64,000 nucleotides of DNA. It comes from Caldimonas mangrovi (GTDB taxonomy: Bacteria > Pseudomonadota > Gammaproteobacteria > Burkholderiales > Burkholderiaceae_C). The stretch is from the NCBI RefSeq assembly GCF_023721835.1, contig NZ_JAMKFE010000007.1, forward strand, positions 186,001 to 250,000, read 5' to 3'. The translations under genes were made by a program, and so were the position numbers. The notes beneath the pieces are model-generated. The model was not told the origin of the DNA, did not search any database, and saw nothing but the letters and a program-made list of their open reading frames with translations. Of this stretch, positions 60,074 through 64,000 are shown piece by piece; positions within the stretch are counted from its first letter, which is position 1, and each line of letters starts with the position of its first letter.

Positions 60074-60106
60074 ATGTCCTCCTTGTTCATCTCGACGATC
60101 GACTGA
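60074..60106 (+). CDS. candidate 10-residue leader peptide
   Basis: GGAGATCCTTTTT then ATG: frame MSSLFISTID and stop. Immediately after the stop comes a 9-bp hairpin ACACGGTTC/GAACCGTGT (60107-60137) and then a terminator. Short ORF, hairpin and terminator before a structural gene is an attenuator layout. The rest of the 59920-60222 leader holds a GCTGCAC/GTGCAGC hairpin at the presumed 5' end and no other gene. Confidence 0.4.
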   Translation: MSSLFISTID

Positions 60107-60175
60107 ACACGGTTCCCGAGCCCCGGCTGAACCGTGTCTGTTCCCAGATACGGCCTCAGACCGCGCCGGCTAAGC

Positions 60176-60212
60176 AAAGCCCCGCAGCCATCGAGCCGGG
60201 GCTTTTGCTTTT
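60176..60212 (+). terminator. intrinsic terminator ending the copy-2 leader
   Basis: AAAGCCCCG pairs with CGGGGCTTT, followed by TGCTTTT. It lies about 290 bp downstream of the promoter and 10 bp before the next gene, matching the distance seen in the first module. Attenuation is likely, since the genes beyond it have no other visible promoter. Confidence 0.78.
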
Positions 60213-60222
60213 CGGAAACCGA

Positions 60223-60459
60223 ATGAGTGCACAACTCCGCTCCCGCGCCCTTCAAAAGGGCCGGATCAAGGCCCTGCGCCGCATGAAACAGCCGATGACG
60301 CTGGTGCTCGAAGCCGGTGCGCGCGACCCTGTCGCGCGCGCCCTCGCCCAGCGCGGCTCGCGTGGCGCAGGCCAACACATCCAAAGCCGCGGTGCCCAGC
60401 GTCGCGCAGACCGCGTGGCGCTGCAAGCGCTGCTGCGACGAGAAGATGGTGATGAATGA
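60223..60459 (+). CDS. small basic protein upstream of the AAA+ peptidase
   Basis: 78 residues, rich in Arg, Ala and Gln (LRSRALQKGRIKALRRMKQPM at the start, SRGAQRRADRVALQALLRRE near the end). Probably helical and nucleic-acid binding by charge. No family recognised. Its stop overlaps the start region of the AAA+ peptidase gene by a few bases, so the two are translationally coupled. It may be an adaptor or RNA-binding partner. Confidence 0.55.
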   Translation: MSAQLRSRALQKGRIKALRRMKQPMTLVLEAGARDPVARALAQRGSRGAGQHIQSRGAQRRADRVALQALLRREDGDE

Positions 60460-62437
60460 CTCCCACGAACTGCGCGAGCAGCTGGCGCAGAAGAACCAGC
60501 AGCTGCAGAAGATCGCCGCCCAGCTCAAGACAGAGCTGTTCGGCATCGACAGCGTCATCGATCGCGTCATCGATTCCGTGCGCGCTTGGGTACTGCTGCC
60601 CGAGCTGGTCTCGCGGCCCGTCATCGTTTGTCTCTGGGGCCTGACCGGCACAGGCAAGACCCAGCTGGTGCGCCGCCTGGCACAGCTGCTGGGCTTCTAC
60701 GACCGCTTCGTCGAAGTGCAGATGGACGGCTTTTCCAACGGGGCGAGCTGGCGCGGCGCGCAGAGCATCTCGGGGATGCTCGCGCAGTCGGGCGTGCGCG
60801 AGGGCGAGCCCGGCATCCTCTCGCTCGACGAGTTCCAACGCTTCCGCACGATCGACAACAAGCGCGGGGAGTTGCGCGTTGAGCGCTATCCGGACGTCTG
60901 GGCCCTGCTGTCCGATGGCCGTCTGCCGCCCGCGCTCTCGCTGCTGGGCGACATCGAAACGTCGATTGCCGAAGCGGCTTATGACGCAGAACGCGCCGAC
61001 GCGAGCGATTCCAAGTTGCGCTTCAAGCTGCGCAGCTGGGAGGCGCAGGAGCTGCAGCGCAACCTCAAGCTCGACGTGCCATTGATGGAGATCATGGGCT
61101 GGACGCCCGAGCAGATCCAGGAGCGACTGCGCGCTTTCCGCGAGAGCGGCCAGCAGCAATGGGAGACCGACTACAGCCGCCTGCTGGTCTTCGTGTGCGG
61201 CAACCTCGACGAGCTGTACGAGGACCTGGCCACCAGCGTGGAAGACTGCGACAGCGATGCTGACACCTTCCATGCCATGACCAACAAGCTGAGCGTCATC
61301 GACGTCAAGCAGGCGCTCAACAAGCGCTTCAAGCCCGAGCAGGTCGCACGGCTTGGCAACGAACATGTGATCTACCCGTCGCTCTCTCGCCGGGCGTATG
61401 AGCAGCTGATCGAGCAGGGTTGCGCGCGCTACGCCCGCGAAACTGAGGAGCGCTGCGGTCTGAGCTTCGAGCTGGACGCCAGTGTGCACGAGCAGATCTA
61501 CGCCAATGCCGTCTTCCCGGCCCAGGGCACGCGGCCGCTGTTCTCGTCACTCCATGCCATCCTCGGCGCCGGCCTGGCGAAAGCTGCGTTGTGGGCGCTC
61601 GAACAGGGCGCGCAGGCCGGCAGCCGTGTGGGACTCACTGCGGACGGCCACAGCCTGGTCGCGCGCTGGTGCGGGCAGTCCCATGCCATTGCCGCGCCTT
61701 TCGAGATCAGCCGACTGCGACAGCGGAACAACGCCGACTTCCGAGCGCTGCTGGCCGTACACGAGGCGGGCCATGGCTTGGTTCACGCCCTGCTCTTTGG
61801 CCGGGCGCCGAAGGAGATCAAGATCCATGTGGCCAGCTTCGAGGGTGGCTACAACACCTACACCTCGCGCAAGGTCTGGTCGCGCCGCAACCTGCTCGAC
61901 TCCATCTGCACCAGTCTGGCAGGCCGCGCGGCAGAGTGGCTGGTCTTTGGAGCGGAGATGAGTTCGAGTGGTGCCGAAAGCGATCTGCGCAAGGCCACCG
62001 AAACGGCGGCTCGCATGCTGCGACATCTGGGCCATGGATCGCGCATCGGCCGCAGCGACGTGTCCACCAACAGCGAAGACAACGTCTGCACCGACGTTGA
62101 AGCCAGCAACACGCCGATCGAGGCGCTGCTGCAGGCCGAGCACGCCCGCGCCACGAGACTGATCGAAACGCATCGCGACGGGCTGCTGGCGCTGGTGGAC
62201 GAGCTGATGGACCAGGGGCAGGTGAGGCCGGCGCGGTTTGCCGCCTTGGTGGGGCTGCCGCTGTCAACGCCGGAGGACGCGCTGGATCCGTACGCAGAGA
62301 GGTTGATGGCGTATCGTCGAAAAGGGAGCCGAGCGGTTGCGAGCCCCATGCGGCCAGCGCAACAGAAGGCGGTGGCTGGGCTTGAGCAGCGTCGTCTTGC
62401 CGGCGCCCGGAAAGCCGGACGGAACGGTAACGGGTAG
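60452..62437 (+). CDS. AAA+ ATPase fused to an M41 (FtsH-type) metallopeptidase
   Basis: 661 residues. A coiled N-terminus (LREQLAQKNQQLQKIAAQL) is followed by an AAA+ module with Walker A GLTGTGKT (63-70) and Walker B LSLDEFQ (Asp126, Glu127), more ClpX/ClpB-like than FtsH-like. The C-terminal third is an M41 zinc peptidase: HEAGH (437-441) and the third ligand region SGAESDLRKATETA (Asp511). There is no membrane segment, so it is a soluble FtsH-like protease. The last 20-odd residues are encoded opposite a cobW fragment and probably do not belong to the original protein. Confidence 0.85.
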   Translation: MNDSHELREQLAQKNQQLQKIAAQLKTELFGIDSVIDRVIDSVRAWVLLPELVSRPVIVCLWGLTGTGKTQLVRRLAQLLGFYDRFVEVQMDGFSNGASWRGAQSISGMLAQSGVREGEPGILSLDEFQRFRTIDNKRGELRVERYPDVWALLSDGRLPPALSLLGDIETSIAEAAYDAERADASDSKLRFKLRSWEAQELQRNLKLDVPLMEIMGWTPEQIQERLRAFRESGQQQWETDYSRLLVFVCGNLDELYEDLATSVEDCDSDADTFHAMTNKLSVIDVKQALNKRFKPEQVARLGNEHVIYPSLSRRAYEQLIEQGCARYARETEERCGLSFELDASVHEQIYANAVFPAQGTRPLFSSLHAILGAGLAKAALWALEQGAQAGSRVGLTADGHSLVARWCGQSHAIAAPFEISRLRQRNNADFRALLAVHEAGHGLVHALLFGRAPKEIKIHVASFEGGYNTYTSRKVWSRRNLLDSICTSLAGRAAEWLVFGAEMSSSGAESDLRKATETAARMLRHLGHGSRIGRSDVSTNSEDNVCTDVEASNTPIEALLQAEHARATRLIETHRDGLLALVDELMDQGQVRPARFAALVGLPLSTPEDALDPYAERLMAYRRKGSRAVASPMRPAQQKAVAGLEQRRLAGARKAGRNGNG

Positions 62438-62446
62438 CGGTTTCAT
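62380..62446 (-). pseudogene. 5' fragment of a CobW/COG0523 GTPase gene
   Basis: On the minus strand MKPLPVTVPSGFPGAGKTTLLK is the start of a CobW-type zinc or metal chaperone GTPase, with the P-loop GFPGAGKT. After TTLLK the family similarity ends at about 62380 and the frame runs into antisense of the AAA+ gene. It faces the Zur-like gene, a common partnership for zinc-regulated CobW proteins. I infer that the island joined here and destroyed this gene. Confidence 0.65.
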
Positions 62447-62599
62447 CGGCAATCCTCGGGATAGCGCCGCAACGTGCCAAACGCTGCCGGTGCGTCGCAC
62501 GCGTGATATATTGCGAACTCATTCTCAACAACGACGCTGCGTTCGGGCGGTGCGCCTGACCTCACGCGTCGCCCCCTGGAGTTCCGCTACCCTTGGCGC

Positions 62600-63064
62600 A
62601 TGGAACGCAACACTCGCCAACGCACTGCCATACGCGAAGCCATCGCGCAGGCAGGGCGTCCGCTACTCCCACAGGAAGTGCTCGAGGCTGCTCAAGCCGG
62701 TGCGCCCGGTCTGAGCATTGCCACGGTCTATCGCAACCTTCGCACCCTGCTGGACGAGGGCGAACTGCGCGCAGTGTTGCTTCCGGGCGAGAACGCACGC
62801 TACGAGTTGGCGGGCGGTGGGCACCATCATCACTTTCAATGTCTGGCGTGCGATCGCGTCTTCGAGGTCGACGCCTGTCCGGGCAACCTGGCCTCGCTGG
62901 CCCCGCCCGGCTTCATCGTCGAGGACCACGACCTGACCCTGTACGGCCGCTGCAGCGAGTGCGCCCCTCCACGGGGCGCCAAGGCGGCGGGCCGCGCCAA
63001 GGGCGCTGCGCCACACACGCATCGGGAGTCGCAAGGAACCGGCCGCGCCCACAAACACCGCTGA
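62600..63064 (+). CDS. Fur/Zur-family metalloregulator
   Basis: 154 residues. Fur fold: TRQRTAIREAIAQAGRPLLPQEVLEAAQ, SIATVYRNLRTLLDEGEL, a metal site in GGGHHHHFQCLACDRVFEV and a second Cys pair in GRCSEC. The C-terminal tail is basic and His-containing. The zinc-type ABC transporter downstream and the cobW fragment upstream point to zinc sensing (Zur). The AT-richer 62500-62540 stretch should hold its promoter and a possible Zur box, which I cannot define exactly. Confidence 0.85.
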   Translation: MERNTRQRTAIREAIAQAGRPLLPQEVLEAAQAGAPGLSIATVYRNLRTLLDEGELRAVLLPGENARYELAGGGHHHHFQCLACDRVFEVDACPGNLASLAPPGFIVEDHDLTLYGRCSECAPPRGAKAAGRAKGAAPHTHRESQGTGRAHKHR

Positions 63065-63089
63065 ACTGGCGATCTGCAGGGGCGTCGGC

Positions 63090-63179
63090 ATGCTGACGCA
63101 AGGCGCACTGCAGCGCCTGACTGCGGCGGCGGTCGTCGTCGCGGCGCTCTGGGGTGCGGTCGCATGGGCACTGTCATGA
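63090..63179 (+). CDS. 29-residue predicted membrane peptide
   Basis: MLTQGALQRLTAAAVVVAALWGAVAWALS, a single hydrophobic helix between the Zur-like gene and the transporter ATPase. Its stop overlaps the ATG of the ATPase (ATGA), which suggests true translation and coupling. Short peptides like this can be leader ORFs or small membrane subunits. Confidence 0.4.
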   Translation: MLTQGALQRLTAAAVVVAALWGAVAWALS

Positions 63180-63934
63180 GCCGCTTGGGTGTGCCTGCTG
63201 CGCTCCCGCCCGTGAGGGTGCACGACCTCACGGTGTCCTACCACGGCCACCCGGCGGTTCATCACTTGAGCGGCGAATTTGCGGCGGGGGCACTGACCGC
63301 GATCGTGGGGCCCAACGGCGCCGGCAAGAGCAGCCTGCTGTCGGTGCTCGCCGGCACGCGGGCGGACTTCCAGGGGCGGCTCCAGCGTCCGCCGGCGCAG
63401 CAGGTGGCCTACCTACCGCAGACGGCGTCGATCGACCGCACCGTGCCGGTCACCGTGCATGAGGTGGTGGCGATGGGGCTGTGGGCGCGTCTGGGCTGCT
63501 TCCGCGCGCTGGACGAAGCCGGGTGGGTCTCGGTCACACATGCGCTTGCAGCGGTGGGTCTGAGCGGCTTCGAACAACGGTTGATCGGTGAGATGTCGGC
63601 CGGCCAAGCGCAGCGTGTGCTCTTCGCCCGCGTGCTGGTGCAGGACGCCGCGCTGATCCTGCTCGACGAACCGTTCAATGCCGTCGACGCCAGGACCACG
63701 GCCGACCTGCTTGCCGTGCTGCAGCGCTGGCGCCGGGAAGCGCGCACCGTGATCGCGGTACTCCATGACCTGGACCAGGTGCGCGACCACTTTGATCAGG
63801 TGCTGCTGCTCGCAAGAGAAGCGGTGGCTTGGGGCCCCACTGCGCAAGTGCTGAACGCCGAGCATCTCTTCAAGGCCCGCCAGATGGCCGAATCCTGGGA
63901 CGACGATGCGCCGGTGTGCGGAGGGCGGCCATGA
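63176..63934 (+). CDS. zinc/manganese-type ABC transporter ATP-binding protein
   Basis: 252 residues from ATG 63176 (an alternative start 12 bp upstream exists). Walker A VGPNGAGKSSLL, Q-loop LPQTASIDRTVPVTVHEVV, signature MSAGQAQRVLFARVL and Walker B ALILLDEPFNAVD with the switch His in AVLHDLDQV. VAYLPQTASIDRTVPVTVHEVVAMG is typical of ZnuC/AztA-type metal importers. It overlaps the permease start by 4 bp. Zinc as substrate is inferred from the Zur-like gene. Confidence 0.88.
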   Translation: MSRLGVPAALPPVRVHDLTVSYHGHPAVHHLSGEFAAGALTAIVGPNGAGKSSLLSVLAGTRADFQGRLQRPPAQQVAYLPQTASIDRTVPVTVHEVVAMGLWARLGCFRALDEAGWVSVTHALAAVGLSGFEQRLIGEMSAGQAQRVLFARVLVQDAALILLDEPFNAVDARTTADLLAVLQRWRREARTVIAVLHDLDQVRDHFDQVLLLAREAVAWGPTAQVLNAEHLFKARQMAESWDDDAPVCGGRP

Positions 63935-64000
63935 GCGAATGGCATCAGGCGCTGCTCGGCCCCTTCCAGGAGTTCTCGTTCATGCGCCGTGCACTCGTTG
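63931..64000 (+). CDS. metal ABC transporter permease, cut by window end
   Basis: Only 23 codons are visible: MSEWHQALLGPFQEFSFMRRALV, the characteristic start of ZnuB/AztB-type permeases (PF-x-F-FMRRAL before the first membrane helix). Start overlaps the ATPase stop. The rest lies beyond the window. Confidence 0.75.
   Translation, partial: MSEWHQALLGPFQEFSFMRRALV

Noticed and set aside
1-64000. CRISPR arrays
   Set aside because: No regularly spaced identical repeats were seen; the repeated parts are tRNA arms and the two dispersed elements.

Overview
The window is very GC-rich, with dense short-spaced genes, many LysR, GntR, TetR and AraC regulators, a tripartite-tricarboxylate (Bug/TctC) binding protein, an assimilatory nirBD cluster and a cyanophycinase. 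Together this suggests a betaproteobacterium of the order Burkholderiales (Rubrivivax/Leptothrix/Caldimonas-like). That placement rests on gene content and codon use, not on a database match.

Region by region. (1) 0-12.4 kb: signalling and housekeeping: four receiver-only or receiver-ending regulators, an erythromycin-esterase-like protein, a type II NADH dehydrogenase coupled to a small unknown gene, a thioredoxin-reductase-like flavoprotein, cyanophycinase with a DUF4142 protein, and a DUF2157/DUF4401 membrane pair. (2) 12.4-20.5 kb: a KamA-type radical SAM enzyme, then an NAD-salvage operon (nicotinamidase, pncB, nadE, nadM/Nudix) facing its likely repressor NrtR across a dyad operator. 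(3) 20.5-31.2 kb: a second EF-G with a possible attenuated leader, a PP2C/Ser-Thr-kinase fusion with the nitrite operon nirB-nirD-nirC behind a good sigma-54 promoter, and a Leu/Ile/Val-type binding protein. (4) 31.3-36.0 kb: malonate use (GntR regulator, malonyl-CoA decarboxylase, TctC-type binding protein, malonyl-CoA synthetase). (5) 36.2-41.5 kb: redox and regulator pairs, including TetR/quinone reductase with a long inverted-repeat operator.

(6) 41.5-62.4 kb is an RNA-repair island and the most interesting part. Its core is rtcR (CARF-AAA regulator) divergent from a sigma-54 promoter that drives rsr (Ro60/TROVE), a cluster of Y-RNA-like elements with circularly permuted tRNA modules, rtcB, rtcA and a DEDD exonuclease. 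At its left end lies a second rtcB followed by an HNH nuclease. That rtcB is preceded by an array of seven tRNA or tRNA-like genes (Gly, Asp, Arg, Ile, Pro, His, Arg), several with defects in decoding features, plus two further structured elements, all behind an rRNA-type boxA antitermination signal. A fragment of a second rsr lies downstream of the HNH gene. Two near-identical promoter modules with an operator between -35 and -10 occur 18 kb apart. One leads to the tRNA array/rtcB, the other to a small basic protein and a soluble AAA+ ATPase fused to an FtsH-type M41 metallopeptidase. A small HTH protein divergent from the first module is the natural candidate repressor. A hipBA toxin-antitoxin pair, an AraC regulator and several accessory genes sit between the two halves.

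(7) 62.4-64 kb: a broken cobW-type GTPase start marks the right edge of the island, followed by a Zur/Fur-type repressor and a zinc-type ABC transporter cut by the window end.

Working model (inference): RNA breaks made under stress or by nucleases are sensed by RtcR and repaired by RtcA/RtcB. Ro and Y RNAs provide RNA quality control, and the tRNA-like array may act as decoy, sensor or reserve substrate for the paired RtcB.
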